A stretch of 64,000 nucleotides of DNA from Mactra quadrangularis (Eukaryota > Mollusca > Bivalvia > Venerida > Mactridae). Each line of letters opens with the position of its first letter. Position 1 is the first letter of the stretch. The notes under the pieces are model-generated. The model ran no database searches. It was given only the letters and a program-made list of their open reading frames with translations, and was not told the origin of the DNA. Below, in pieces: positions 13,595-27,330 of this stretch. The DNA lies in assembly GCA_025267735.1 (NCBI GenBank), contig CM046304.1:27035381-27099380 (forward strand). The letters are read 5' to 3'. The translations under genes were made by a program, and so were the position numbers.

Positions 13595-13704
13595 CATGGT
13601 AATGGACAGCCATGTCTACGGCAATCAGGACAGACACTTCCATGGTAATGGACAGCCATGTCTACGGCAATCAGGACAGACACTTCCATGGTAATGGACA
13701 GCCA
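13595..13704 (+). repeat. 46-bp tandem repeat, about 2.4 copies
   Basis: The unit runs from CATGGTAATGGACAGCCATG to GACAGACACTTC. Two full copies are essentially identical and are followed by a partial third copy. A related GCAATGGACAG sits just upstream at 13561. A 77-codon frame through the array is a by-product of a repeat without stops, not evidence for a gene. Confidence 0.85.
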
Positions 13705-14217
13705 CTATTAAAAATCTAAAAATTCACATTCAACAATCAATGTATCAAAATATATTATAGCCTCAGAGCTTCTGTCAGTAAATATTTCTTTCATGTTCAG
13801 ATTGTTAACATGGTGAACAAATATTTCAAACAAGCTGGAAACATGTTCAGTAACATGTTTCTCCATGACACTAAACATGGATGTCATAAAAAACTAAACA
13901 TAACAACATAACAAGTATCAAAGAGGTACAAGAAAACTTTAGCCCACAGGTTAGAAATGTCATACCAGTAATGTTACATGTATTTGTACAATATATGTAA
14001 GTTCAGAGATACATAAAAATCAGTTAAAATGATGATTATCAACAGTCTAAGGTAAATATTATAACATAAATAGTGTTACACTAATTTAGACCTTCCTTAA
14101 CGCCAAATAGATAAAATATGTATATAAAATGTTATTTTAGATTTCATGTTATCCATAGTTGAGGGGGATCAATGATGTAGAAGTAAACTAGTGATTGTTC
14201 CAAAACAGAATAACAGG

Positions 14218-14400
14218 AAGCTCTACAATGTCCCCCTTTTCTCAACACCCTTTTTCTTTTTACCTTGTCCTCTTTTTCTTATACCCTTGTCTTTCTACCA
14301 AGACCCATTTTTTCTCTCTAAACCCTTTTTCTTTCTACCATGTCCCCTTTTCTCTCTACCCTTTTTCTCTTTACCATGTCCACATTTTCTTCTATTACTT
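14218..14400 (+). repeat. Polypyrimidine low-complexity repeat
   Basis: This is a run of imperfect units built from CCCTTTTTCT, CTCTCTA and TACCATGTCC. The strand is almost pure C and T apart from TACCA/TACC interruptions. It produces two long overlapping frames with repetitive Phe-Leu-Pro-Ser composition (ending near 14428 and 14538), which I do not regard as genes. Confidence 0.75.
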
Positions 14401-17400
14401 CCTTGCTGTGCAGAAGCAAGTAAAATGAAACCTGCATCTCAGAGATGCACCTTGTCCCTTTTTATTGCCTTTCTGGCCCTTTTAAATTTTAAAGCAATCA
14501 CAGGTAAGCATACAGGACTAACATACCATGAATTGTAGGGTAGACACCCTAGTTCTAGTTAGCTGTCCTCATTATTAGATTAGGCACAGAATCCTGTTTT
14601 AACCAGAGACAATCTTCTATGTAATATACTATCCAACACAAACTGTGGTGTATGAACATTTGACCCAAGAGACCAATAACTTATATAACATAGCTAACAA
14701 ATAAGAAACTTACTTACTCTAAACACAATAAATAAATTTTACACACATTTTAGCCATTTATTTTCCAATAACTTGTTCACTCAAATCATTAACTTCATAT
14801 TTGTGGAGTTATGTACCATAGAGGGCACTGATCATGAACCATAGCCTCATATTATAAACCATTTAATGGTCTTATTATAGATTTTCTCAGCATAACCACT
14901 TACACCACATTACAATATAATAAACCTATGATAAAATGCCACCCCAAAATATTAAATTCCATATAAGGTCATGTAGGCTGAGACTCACACCTGCAGGGAC
15001 TCAGGTATCATAAATTACTATTTATCATTATCAACAGCCCACTCACTCTCTCCATATACCACCAGGACTTTCCCTATAATCTGGGCCAGCAAAAGGGTCA
15101 TGAAAAATGACAAAAATGTTGTTAAAATAAATTTCAAACATGTATGGGTATATAAAGCATAGTTTACTGAACGTAAATGGTATATAAAGCATGGAATAGT
15201 GAATGTAAACGTTAGAAGTATCATGTATTATCTTAATGAGTTGTAGATAAATCTAACATTTTGTTATAGTAATCAAGGTATGTCAACATTCTGATGTAAT
15301 CTATCTCTAAACAAACACTAATCACTTTACTAAACATTCAAACAACCATGGTCCTCCCTCCTCTCTTTCTCTTTATATCAAACAGTCTGGTATACAATAA
15401 TTTTAGTCCAACCACAAGACAAGACAAACTTAAAACTTTGTTTTGAAGCAAAAACTTGAGTTCTCACTCAATGCTAAATCCTCAAGTATTTTATTATAAG
15501 TCAAACCACTTGTCTTCCAGTGTTTGGACTCACTTACATCACTTTCTATTTAAACAATGTCTAAATAAATTTACTATTTCTCAATAATATTTACAGTCAA
15601 TGAAATTAGCAATTGTCTATGATTCCGACTTTTCTACTGGGCCATCTGAAAACTTCAATTGCTTAACCACAAGTAATACAAACAAAATATACAAAAAGCA
15701 TCTTAAAGAAATCTGAATGTAGTCAGTCAATAAGCATTTGTTCAAAACAGACTCTTTAGTTCGGATAACCCAAACTTTCACTTGCCAAACCAAATAATAC
15801 AAACAAATAAGGCAAGGGCATCTAAACAGCCTCATAGACCAACACTTCATATCCTAAACCCATAGAGAGTAAGTCTGAGTATTTATAGTATGTCAGCTCA
15901 AAATTCTTACCAATAAACATTAGATTTTTTTTGGAAAATTTTATTCATTTGTTAATGTTTCATGGCACATCAGCACATCATTTGTTAAATAATGCCAACT
16001 TTTAAAAACATAAACATATTTCTTTTCCAGCCTATCAACTAACCAAACATCAGGATATTGCTTGTTCAGTGAGTTTCAGCTTAATGTCCCACTAGAGACA
16101 ACTAGAACTAGTTAAGTAAGCCAATAGAAACAAACATGGGCTTGATAAAATTATAATCCAGCTAATTTGTTTGTTTTTATTTGCACAATAATATGACCCA
16201 ATTTTATTGGGACAATTATATCTAAGAATATCAACCAGGTCAAAAAGGAAAAGATCAATATAGATTAAAATAAAGAGCAAAATATCTTCAGAGAGAAAAT
16301 AGTCTTCAAAATTTAAAACCAATATTTCTTAGAAATGCAGAAAAAGCAAACTATAGAAAATCACAACAATAATAGAACATTCCAAGATGTAAAAACAAAA
16401 AAAAGACAATATATAAAACATAAACAAACAAAACTGTTTTCTAAGATGTCAAAACTAATCAAACAAAATTCCTCTCATAACAATATAAAAGACCCTCATG
16501 AATAAATAAATACTTGATAAGACGACAAGCAAATAAAAATTTCCAGAGAAAATGTGACAAGTTTCTCACCTAAACGACATCAGTAATTATTAATAGTCCG
16601 ACACCAGTTTTGCTAAAAAAGATTATGCAATATAAGCACAAAATAAAAACAACAACAAATCCGAGGTTTTCAGGAAGCCTGGACCTCTTCATCTATTACG
16701 ATATTGAGTAGATGCAATCACAGGAATAGTAGAGTCAATGAAATACAACAAGAAAAGCAATATTGATCTGTCTTGAAGGTTAAACTAAGAAAACCTAGTA
16801 GGCTAAAATATCAATAGAGACAAAAAATCAATTCATTACAAAAGTATAGAGACAATAAGATAGAAAACGTTTTGCGATTTCGATTTCATATCGTAATCCC
16901 GTACAATAATAACATAGATAAATGACCTATTATTATAATGAATGATTGAATGATCACATTCCCCCTCTTACATCTTATAAAATATAATTGATTCTTTAAA
17001 TTATGATGCCAAGTTATCTCAGAGAGAAAAACATAGCTGCCGTAATAACATAAAGAATTAATTCATTACGACAAACAGAACCAGTGAAATATGGGACATT
17101 GAAATAAAAGCGAAGTTTTATTGTCAAGTTGTACCAGGAGAAATCCAATGTCATGTTATTACACCAATTCAAGCATTTCTCCCGTTAAATGAGTTTTTCC
17201 CTAAAAAAAAACCCAACAAACTCAAATTAAAGTTCTTGCAAACCGTTCCAGAGAGACAATTTAAACAGACCATTTCTCAGTCAATATTGGTGAAGATACC
17301 ATATTGTACAAGCAAAGAAAACAAGACACAAGAGAAATTTAGTGACTTTTCTAACATTTAAACTAGGCTCTTCTAGTTTCCTCCAGACACAAATGCCAAA

Positions 17401-20400
17401 CAAAAATTGTACTAAGTGTTTAGAAGATTTACAGTTATAAAAGGATATTAAGGAACATTTTTTGTCTACGTTTGAACAAAAGAAAAAGCAAAAATAAGCA
17501 AAAATGATGAAAAGTCTCACAGTGACAAGAAATCTACAGGAAATCCGTCAATATTTCCAGACTTAATAATGCATTTAATTCTAACTCACAGGAATCATTT
17601 CTTAAAGTTTTTTTTTCATCAAAAATAAAAATGCTTCAAAAACTTTGACAACCTTCATCCTGCAAACATGATGCTAAACTCTTTACTGGCACTTGTCATA
17701 GTTCTTAAGTACATTCTTTCATCCAGATTAACAAAACATTAACAACTTAAGGAAAAGATTTATTAGTCGTAGTTGAAAGTTTTAAAATGTGAAGATTTTT
17801 AGTTTTGTAAATGTTATACCATAAGAAACTTATATGTTTAAGGTTGTTTTTTTAAAAGAAGACCAACAGCATACTCTAAGTCTTTACAACGACACCACCC
17901 ACCCTACAATTAAAGAAAGTAATACAATGTAACTAAAGACACAGTTGCCTGTATTATACATTCAGCTGCCCACATTATGATATAAATCAATGTTTCAAAT
18001 ATTTCACATTGCTTACATATGCAGAAACTATTCACCATATCTTCTACTTTCAATAGAATTATTCAACCATATTTTAGAATGGTCGTTAGACTGATTGTTA
18101 TGGAGTGGCCATAAAACCTATACATTATGGTCTTCATTGTTAAACCTATACAGTCTAACCTTTAAAATTACTCTTAAATCTGAGTAAGCCATCATACGTA
18201 TTAATAGTGACTATTCTAAACCGGAGTAGCAGGGTGCTGTACCCTGCCCTTTTATCTAACCCTGCCATTTTTAATCCTCTCATATAGAAATAGTTACTTT
18301 GGATCATCAAGCCTTTGATGCACTCAGCTTTTTTCAAAGTTTTAGAACAATCACTTATTAAGCAATTATCTTGACTTTAACAATAGAAAAATTAATACCT
18401 AACATAAGTTGTGCAATGATGTACACTTGTACTATGTGGTAGTCTTATTCTTAATCAGCCACTTAGCGTGTTTCCCTTGATAAGCATCCAGATTCTTGCT
18501 TTAATTCTTTACTGTCAGATTTAACACAGATCTCACTGTAGAAAGTTGTCAAATATTTAGAATATATGGCCATTTCATTAAGATGATGTCTGGTCCCATA
18601 ATCCTACTCTACTCTATAGGTCAGTAAAGTGAAACTAAGTAAATAATGATAGTATAATATATTACATTTATATAAATTGAACAAAACTATAATACAAATA
18701 TACAAGTGACCTATGTCAACTTAAACAGTAGAACTGTTAAATTTTAAACATTTAGTCTTTAGAACAAGACCATAATATTATTCCGTTACGCTAAATTGTG
18801 TATTACCAAGAAGTGAGTGATGGGTTATGAGTGTTTTAGTTGAAACAATGATATTGTTGTTATAATAAAATCAAATAATTGAACTTCGTGATCAAATGAA
18901 ATTCATAAAACAATAACATTAAAGTACACTATGTATGTACAACATTGTGACAAATAGCCATTTTCTGATTAAAAAACAAAGTTCATTGTGGTTGATAAAT
19001 AGAATATTTGTTTGAAATAGATTGATATCGTGAGTTGTTGTTCTATACTGTTTATACGGAGCAGGTGTGGCTGGGCAGTCACGATAGTTGACTGGCAATT
19101 ATAGGTCATCTAAAACCAATCCAGCCAAAACTTTATCACAGTCATTTGTCCAGAACTAAGTGACCAAGAAGTAGACATAAGAATGATATATAAATGTTGT
19201 AATGTACACAAGCTAGAAATCTACATTTTCTATTATCAGAATATAACAGAACCTTGTATTTCAAGGTTGCCATGGTATAAAACCTATTTTGTATACAATT
19301 GTAAATATGAACTAAATATCACACTACACAACTTTATGAACACCACAAACACTAAAATCAGGACCATCAGGAGGCAGTTCCTCCATGAAACAAGTCTACA
19401 TTCTTCATTTATTTAAGACTAGTTGTGCTCAGAACCATAAAAAAGAAGTTTGACATTAGACCCTGCTTCTTACATAATAAAACAAAACCATACATATTAC
19501 AAAAAACTATAAATCTTTACAGCCAATATAGAATATTGACACCTAAAAACAAGATATCAAGTTATATAATAACCATAAAAACAATATTAAATCTTCCAAC
19601 AAAAATAAAGCAGTGTCAAGGACTCAAGGTTAATGCAACATTAATGCATCACCTAAAACTTTTTCGAAAATTTTTCATTTTTAACATCTTATCTTGTATT
19701 TCATATAAAAGGAAATGCCTAAAGGTATAAAATATAGTAGCTGTTAGTAAGTCAAGCATGATAGAAAGAGTAATGTAACACAAACTGTCATTTTAGTTTG
19801 TAAAACTATATAATATAGATCATATAGCAATGACAAGACAAGTAGGGGTTCCAGAGCTCACTCACCTTGAATATTGCAGAAAAAAATGATGAACCCACAA
19901 TTAAACTACACTGTTGGAGTTTTAGCTACTGAGGAAAAATTCTAGGCTAGACCCCCCCCCTTCAAAAAAATCCAGTTCCACCCCTGCCATACAGAATACC
20001 ATATATAGTATATACATTACATTAGTACTGAATTCAGACTTTAAAACCTGCAGATATTCTCTATATATTATTATTATATGATATTGAAACTTTCATATAA
20101 TATTTCATGCAATACAATCCTACTTAACAGACACGCAACAGAAATAAAAATTTGCCATTAAAAACAGCTAATGTCACATGATTATCTTTTGTTCCATCGA
20201 TCAATGAAATATATTTGGTGCAGAATATGTTCTGGTTATTAATCCTTATACTTCTATTTAGTCTCTCATATCATTATTATGCCTGCAGGTTCAGAAGTCA
20301 AAAAATTTGTTGTTAGTTGAGTTTTATGTCCCTTATTCAAATGTAAAAGACAAGCATTACTGACAATGCAGGGTTTTTTCAGGCCATTTTGGGACCAAAA

Positions 20401-21821
20401 TTCAGCATATTTTCCTCTCAATATACCAACATTTTCCCCTTGGCTTTAGCAAAACTCCATAGTCTTTTTAATTTCGTACTGTTAAATGCATTTTTGACAT
20501 TCACTATTTAACTTTTGTAGCTATTTTTCACTAAAAAAGAAACCTAAGGAGGAAGTCCTTATTCTGAAAAGCAGAGCTGGACTTCACCTTACCATTTTTT
20601 CTGCAAAGTTCCAGAACAAGAAACCAAACCCCTACAAACTGCCTACTTCCCTACATAAAAATACATGGTCAGTTTCTAGGCTCAACCCGAAGACACTCTT
20701 TCAATGAAAAGTTACAGTGAAATCAGGGGTCATAACCATCTGACCACTTGATCACAGAGACAGGTTTTCCTGTAATATTGTGAAGTAAAAGACTACAAGC
20801 ACAACATAACATAATTCTTACAACATTTTAAAGGTGAGCCAACTTACAAGGAAACATTAAAGTTGTAACAAGGTTTTCTACTCTAACCATAAAATTAGAT
20901 TATACCAACAAACTTAACTTTCCTCACATCATGTAATCAATCTAACAAATATTTGTCACATGGTCACATTCTACTTTCTCCTTACCCAAAATATTTGTCG
21001 TATAGGTTCTATATACAGCACATAGTAATGATAAGATCTCTTCACACAATAAAGACAAACAAATTGTAAAATATAATCTTAAAGCTTCACACTCTAACCA
21101 AGACCTATATTCTAACTAGATGCTAAAACATTGAATTGTAAACCAAACAAAACTAGAAAATTTTAGAACAGAACAAAATAGTACAAGAAAAAAGTCAAAA
21201 ATCAGATAGCTAAAAGATTGATGCCAACACGGAAATCACAATCTGCATATTTTGAGTCGTTCTGTTGCATACATGTAACTAAAATTTCTGCAAGGACCAC
21301 AAAATATTTTGCATGAAACAAGAGAACATGTAGACAAATTCTCTTCTCAATTATTAATTCCATAGACTGTTGTAATCAAATGTAGAAATATGATATACAA
21401 ATCTAATGTAGTCACACATTTAGTACCATTAAACTACTTCAGATACAAGAGAGTATCAAACAAACATTTTTACCAATCATTCTACCATCCCGACTCTGTC
21501 AAGTTGCTACAATACTAAATATAATTTACATATAAATTACTTTAGCTCAGAGTATCCCATTCAAACAACTATAGATGACCAGTTGACCAGTGATTATACA
21601 TTAAATGGACATTCAACTTGACCATTCAGATACTGTATTGATACTATAACCTTTAATTTATACCCAGGGTGTATCATTAAAATTCTCAACCTAGATTTTA
21701 TCAAAGTGAAAAATGGCAAACAAGTCAAAATAAAGAGACATTAAAAATAGAATCAGTCCAAAATTGTGGACCAGTCTAAATTACATGTAGAGTCAAACAA
21801 ACCTTCTCATGACAAATGTGT
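14401..21821. other. Non-coding DNA, no gene seen
   Basis: Apart from one dispersed repeat copy (18208-18335), I see no structured feature. Frames up to about 100 codons (for example 19425-19730) are Lys/Ile/Asn/Thr-rich, as expected of random AT-rich sequence. A minus-strand donor GTGAGT near 19860 has no convincing exon behind it. Confidence 0.5.
18208..18335. repeat. Dispersed repeat R1, copy 1
   Basis: The segment shares an ordered set of blocks with 27650-27780: tattctaaa, a 'tgccctttt' region, AGAAATAGTT, ACTTTGGA and a 'ccaac/caagcct' tail. The two copies are in the same orientation and diverged. Family and ends are unresolved. Confidence 0.45.
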
Positions 21822-22106
21822 TGCAATGCATTCTGGTTAAAGCAATGCATTTTGGTTAAAGCAATGCATTCTGGTTAAAGCAATGCATTCTGGTTAAAGC
21901 AATGCATTCTGGTTAAAGCAATGCATTCTGGTTAAAGCAATGCATTTTAGTTAAAGCAATGCATTCTGGTTAAAGCAATGCATTTTGGTTAAAGCAATGC
22001 ATTCTGGTTAAAGCAATGCATTCTGGTAAAAGCAATGCATTTTGGTTAAAGCAATGCATTCTGGTTAAAGCAATGCATTCTGGTTAAAGCAATGCATTCT
22101 GGTAAA
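21822..22106 (+). repeat. 19-bp minisatellite, 15 copies
   Basis: Fifteen contiguous units of 19 bp (AGCAATGCATTCTGGTTAA) fill exactly 285 bp without a length change. Differences are point changes only: C/T at one position (copies 2, 7, 9, 12), G/A in copy 7, and T/A in copies 11 and 15. Each unit carries the perfect palindrome AATGCATT. There are no spacers, so it is not CRISPR-like. Higher-order arrangement of the variant units is weak. Confidence 0.95.
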
Positions 22107-22770
22107 AGAATTGCAATATGTTGAAATAATCCATTCCAGTTTAAATTAAAATGCATTCCCAATGAAGCAATACTTTCTGGAAAACAGCTTGTCATTTAGT
22201 GAACATTTTGGTGCATAATCTTTCTTGTAAAATATTGCAAAACATTAATAATTCAGTGCTTTATTTAATAGGCCATAAATTCATCCAATGCAAGATTTAT
22301 AGGCACAATTTTATAAAACAAAACTGAAAATGTTATGAAATATTTTTGAGGCAGTTTCTCAACTAAAAAATACTGATAATGCAAAATATTGCTTGTAGTA
22401 TTTGAATGATTCAATAAACCGTATCATAGCATCATGTCAATAAATAACATCAAACAATGGTTAGAATTTGGTCAGAATTCTGTACAAAAACCAACACTAG
22501 AATGACACAGATCTGATTTGTATTCCATACATCTACATAGTATTGACCAAAGTCAGTATGTTTTTGACATCATAAGTGATCTAAGGAAAGTCCCTATGGA
22601 ATAAATAATGTCTAACTTAGTTAGGAGGTCATCTTTACAATATAACCAAGAGGTAAGCTTTTAGTAAATTGTTTCTTAAGAGGAAAAGAAAGTGATGAGT
22701 GTATCCCAATTTCTATAGCTTTTTGTGAAAATGCCAGTGTCTTTCATGACTTTCATGTTGCTGTAAAGAT

Positions 22771-23045
22771 ATGTCAGCTCTATGCTTTCAAGGTCTATCG
22801 ATGCGGGAGAAATGTCAGCTCTAGGCTTTCAAGCTCTATTGATGCCGAGGAAATGTCAGCTCTAAGCTTTCCAGCTCTATTGATGCCGGGGAAATGTCAG
22901 CTCTAGGCTTTCAAGCTCTATTGATGCTGTGGAATTGTCAGCTCTGTGCTTTCAAGCTCTATTGATGCTGGGGAAATGTCAGCTCTAAGCTTTCAAGCTC
23001 TATTGATGCCAGAGTAATATGTCAGCTATAGGTTTTTGAGTTCTT
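22771..23045 (+). repeat. 41-bp minisatellite, about 6.5 copies
   Basis: The unit starts ATGTCAGCTCTAGGCTTTCA and continues AGCTCTATTGATGCCGGGGAA. Six near-complete copies and a partial seventh are visible, diverging at about 5-15 percent. Weaker traces (GCTTTCAAGCTCT) continue to about 23080. It starts about 660 bp after the 19-bp array but has an unrelated unit. Confidence 0.9.
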
Positions 23046-24442
23046 GTAGCCACATAAAATGTCTAATGCTTTCAAGCTCTCTTAAACTTGAATCATGAAC
23101 TTGGAGCTGGAAAATGGAAGTCTCTGATAAAGATGACCAATGAAACTCACAATAAGTAATCTTAAGCCAGAAATTAAGTAATTTCTGCTATAGACAAAAA
23201 TATTGTTTAAGGACATAAATGGAATGAAGCAGACAAAATAAAAATAACTTGATACTCTGATATTGTCATTTGTCTTAAGATCTATTCTTGGAGGTTAGAC
23301 ATTGTTCTGTATCTAGTAATAAACAATGTTCAACCATGAACTGAGTAAAGAGTATTTGCCAAACCAAACAAAGTTAAGACTGTAAATTATGCTGAAATAA
23401 TGTTATCATAAATTCTACAGACATGTACCCCGAGTCAAATGTTCTCATCTTTTCTTTGAGAATGGACAACCAGAAGACTTGATATTCAATTTGGTAGTGG
23501 GGCAAAAGACCTTGAGGTATGACTAAATGCATGGGCATTAACCTAAGAACAGCAATGTGTTGCTATTAAATGATGTCACAAAATGTCAACCACTAATCAA
23601 ATCCATCTTTTTGATTATCATTTCTGTATAACTAAACAAACCACCTTTTACAGGAATCTTTTCATATCATGCAGAGCTGAAAAAATCCACATGCCCTGCA
23701 CGCAAATCTCCATTCTTTGTCTATATAGTAAGGCAAGCTAGTATTTTGTTTAAGTCTTCTTGGACATTTATAATGGAATAGTTCTAATTTTAGGATTTTC
23801 ACTGCTCTAATGTCATTTACAAATTCTAAAGAATAAAACTAAAGCAAAAAAACATACCTCTCATAACACAGTACATAACATAATATAAAAGGTTCTTCAG
23901 TACAATACATTTCTTATCATTGTGTTTTTATATCCAATCTATCATCAAGTCAATGTTTAAAGATGAAGAAGGAAATGTAACAACATATTTCTATCTTCAA
24001 ATTAAAGAGGCCATGAATCATTGAACAATACTCTCATCTATCACCATATACTATATACAAATCACAGGTTTGGCGCAAAACAGTTGTAACTCAATATAAG
24101 AAAAGAGTGAGTTACGTGTGTTTAGTGCTAAATCCGCAAATAGTAACCATTTTATAACTTCATAACATTATTAAATGTACAGTAAAACAACAAACATTTA
24201 CATAATAATTTACTGGTAAAGAAAAATGATTTAAGTTAGTTTGACCTTAATAACTTATCAGGCAAGACTTATGATAAAAACAAATAAAAAATTTTCCATT
24301 GAAAAAAAAAAAATTTTCATCATCTACAATAAAGATTGATAAAACTATGATGTTTTGTGTAAGTAAGAACAGTCTGTTAACATTCAAATAACTGTGATTG
24401 TCTGATTTCCATGTGTTAGTTAATGTAATAAATTTTAATCAC
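23046..24442. other. Non-coding DNA with one palindrome
   Basis: No gene is visible. It contains the 24067-24135 palindrome. The segment ends at the 8-bp target duplication of the hAT element. Confidence 0.5.
24067..24135. repeat. Short palindrome, GGTTTGGCGC arms (pair with 12447)
   Basis: The left arm GGTTTGGCGCAAAACAG and the right arm TGTTTAGTGCTAAATCC are inverted relatives. The centre AATATAAGAAAAGAGTGAGTT is the reverse of the centre of the 12447 copy. Confidence 0.5.
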
Positions 24443-25626
24443 TAGGGCTGTAACGATTCACCAATGCATCGTGAGATCGTATTCGCGACTGTCCGATACG
24501 GGTGTATTGAATCGCGTCCTAAAAAATCGCGATTCAGAGGGCCTTTTAGTTTACAATAAATCAGTTAAAACAAAATATACTATATAATGTAACTATAGCA
24601 TTTAACTTGCAATTGCAATCTTTACTCAGTGTTCAATCTAGAGCGCGCCATTGGCCTCTTATGAACGCAAATGGCGCAATATCAATCGTCTATTGGGCCC
24701 GTCGGGTGCACTCGCCGAAAATATGGCTGTATCGCGAATTTGACAACTTTTCGTATATTCTATGCCATTTGGTTTCGTTACATCCATTTTGCTAAATTAA
24801 ACGGGTACACCAGTCTTTGAATCTAGCTGCCGGGCCGAAGACCAAGTCCGTCTAGAACGCCGACGGTTCGTTAAAAAGATACGGATCGGAAGACCGAATG
24901 TCTGGTAGCAATTTCAATAGCAATATAACTAAAAATGGATAATTGAACATAAAAATTGCAGTTACAAGCAATTTATTATTTGGATGCTAAAAATCCAGCC
25001 GAGAGTCCGCAATACGCATTAAATTTTTATTCACGCTTGTAACAATCATAGACAATATGACTTATGTGTAAGGCGTCCTCTGAAAAATCAATAGTGCTAC
25101 ATACGTATATGACGGCTCGATAAAATTGATTACGTAATCAAACGGTTGCAATTAACAAACACGTGACAAACTTTGGTGAACATTGATTGAGGAAGATGAC
25201 ACTTTCTTTTATGTTTGCCGATAAGCTGATAATTGTTATTAATTATTAGCGTGTTGTGTGGCAGTTTAAATAGACATAATTAGTTGATTTTTTAATGAAC
25301 TAATTTGTTAAATTCCACTAGAAACAAGCAACTTTGTCATTATTTTACAACAAATAAAGTTATTTGTATTTTATTATTCATAATGTGGTATTCCATTTTG
25401 TACAAATAAAATTCCTTCAATCATTATTTCGTTATGTCATACATTTTCGCGACCCACGCTATCGGTTTTTTTTTAATTTTATGATTGTTTGATTAAAATA
25501 TCATAATTTGTCTATGCATTCATACCAAATTTACAATTAACATCGTATCGCGATTAATATCGTAATCGCGAGGCATATATCGCGAGACGTATCGTATCGC
25601 GACCTTGGCCACGATACGCAGCCCTA
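24443..25626. mobile_element. Non-autonomous hAT element, TSD TTAATCAC
   Basis: The 1184-bp element starts TAGGGCTGTAACGATTC and ends GATACGCAGCCCTA. The outer 8 bp are perfectly inverted. It is flanked by perfect 8-bp duplications TTAATCAC at 24435-24442 and 25627-25634, diagnostic of hAT transposition. Both subterminal regions are dense in CpG and repeat ATCGCGA-like motifs, a pattern typical of transposase-binding subterminal repeats, while the middle is AT-rich. The longest inside frame (24607-24795, 62 codons) has no transposase motif, so it is a deletion derivative or MITE. Confidence 0.88.
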
Positions 25627-27237
25627 TTAATCACAGAATCAACATGAAATTTACCAGACCAACTATGTTTTACTATTAAATATGCCAACAGTTCACTAAG
25701 AGAAAATTACCTTACAGAAAACAATATGGAACAGTAAGGATCTACTGCAATATTCTGAATACAGGAGAAGATGTAACACTAGAAATAAGCTATTTTAACT
25801 TTGTAACTGTTACCAGATCACAGAGCTATTTAGTACCTGCAACCCACAAAATGATTCTGTAAAATGCCATGTATGCCTAGTTGCAACAAACAAGAACAAC
25901 TTCAACAAGCAATGCAACAGTAAAAATGTATAACAGTATTATATATCTGCTCAAGCTTTTCTAGTAAGTTCAAATCCTAACAGTCCAAAAATACTGTTTT
26001 AATTTAAAACAAACAATAATAAGTTAAATGAAATTTGTAAATAGTATCAATGACATATACATTTTGCTTTGTCAATGCAAAACTAGTCGATCAACATGTA
26101 GATATAGAAGGGTTAAGACTAGTTTTGCATTTACTTCGATTAGCTACATAGCCTGTAAAAGTTATAAAGTCAACATATAAAATAACATAATCTTAAAAGT
26201 GCTTTAAAAGTTGAACAGAAACATAGAACAAATACATAATAACATAACATGAAAATTTTTAAAAATCAAGTACAGTACAAGTTGTTTTAGCTATGACAAG
26301 AATGCAGACCACAAAGTTAGGAACACTAAGACCAAATATGAACAAATCTATATATACTGTATTTATAAAATATGCCTCATACAAACATTGTATGCTGTTG
26401 TAAACTTTACAAAAATATCAAACAGTTTAAATAGTTTTTAACGATCACTTACTTAATTGAATTCCTTAATTTGCCATTAAACTTCACAGGTGTACCATGG
26501 ACAAAAATAGTTGTAAAACAATATGACACGGTTCAGCGATTAGTATGCAACCAGTTTAATAAAATTCACATTTTTTACCACAAAAACATCCAAAAATTTG
26601 CCTATCAATCACAACTATTCTATGTTAAAGCTTACATACAAATTTTACAGTATTTAAAAACAATATTTACCTACCTTTCAATAACCATTACTCCATTAAG
26701 AGTTAAGCAGGTAGTATTAAAATTGAGAAATTTTCACTGTAAAGAAGCCTAGTAAAAGGTAGTATACTGATTGACGAAAACTTTAAGGTGTGTATTACAG
26801 CCTACATACCTAGCTATACTGTTACACTTGGTCTATTTGATGACAGAATGAATAAAATTCTTGATCATAGTGTGAAATTTTATACCAAAACTATTGTTGA
26901 AAACAGTCCATGCCATACTAACATATAACAAGGTTTACTGTATAACGAAATACCACGCCCGGCAAACTTTTAAATCAGTAATGCATTAAGCATAGGACGA
27001 AATTACAGGGACTGGCCAGTTTTCATTTACTATGATACTATGAAAATAAATCTTGCGACACAAAAATTTATAACTTATACATATGGTGAAAAAAAGATTT
27101 ACGATACATTTGTATTTTATTAGACATAAAGAGCATTTACGTACATACCGATCATTGCACATTTCACTATTCCATGATATTATAATAGTGCAACAATACC
27201 ATAAACATCAATAGTGATTTAATTTCTGTATAAGAGA

Positions 27238-27330
27238 TCAGACTCTGTGGTGGAGTGGTTACAGCAGCTGACTTTAAATCACAATAACCTCTCACTTATA
27301 ACATGACTGTGGGTTTGAATCCAGCTACCT
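27238..27330 (+). repeat. tRNA-derived (Leu/Ser-type) SINE head
   Basis: TGGTGGAGTGGTTACAGC resembles box A with the D-loop of a class II tRNA. GACTTTAAATC resembles an anticodon stem-loop, and GGGTTTGAATCC matches box B. The acceptor stem halves do not pair, so this is a SINE head or tRNA pseudogene rather than a working tRNA. A following SINE body was not identified. Confidence 0.55.

Noticed and set aside
14191..14538. 115- and 77-codon frames rich in Phe, Leu, Pro and Ser
   Set aside because: They are produced by a polypyrimidine repeat; no motif and no splice context.
19425..19730. 101-codon plus-strand frame
   Set aside because: Lys/Ile/Asn/Thr-rich composition expected of random AT-rich DNA; no motif or conserved context.
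21822..22106. CRISPR-like array
   Set aside because: Units are contiguous 19-mers with no unique spacers, in an animal genome; it is a minisatellite.
27238..27330. Functional tRNA gene
   Set aside because: Box A and box B are present but the acceptor stem does not pair; it is a SINE head or pseudogene.
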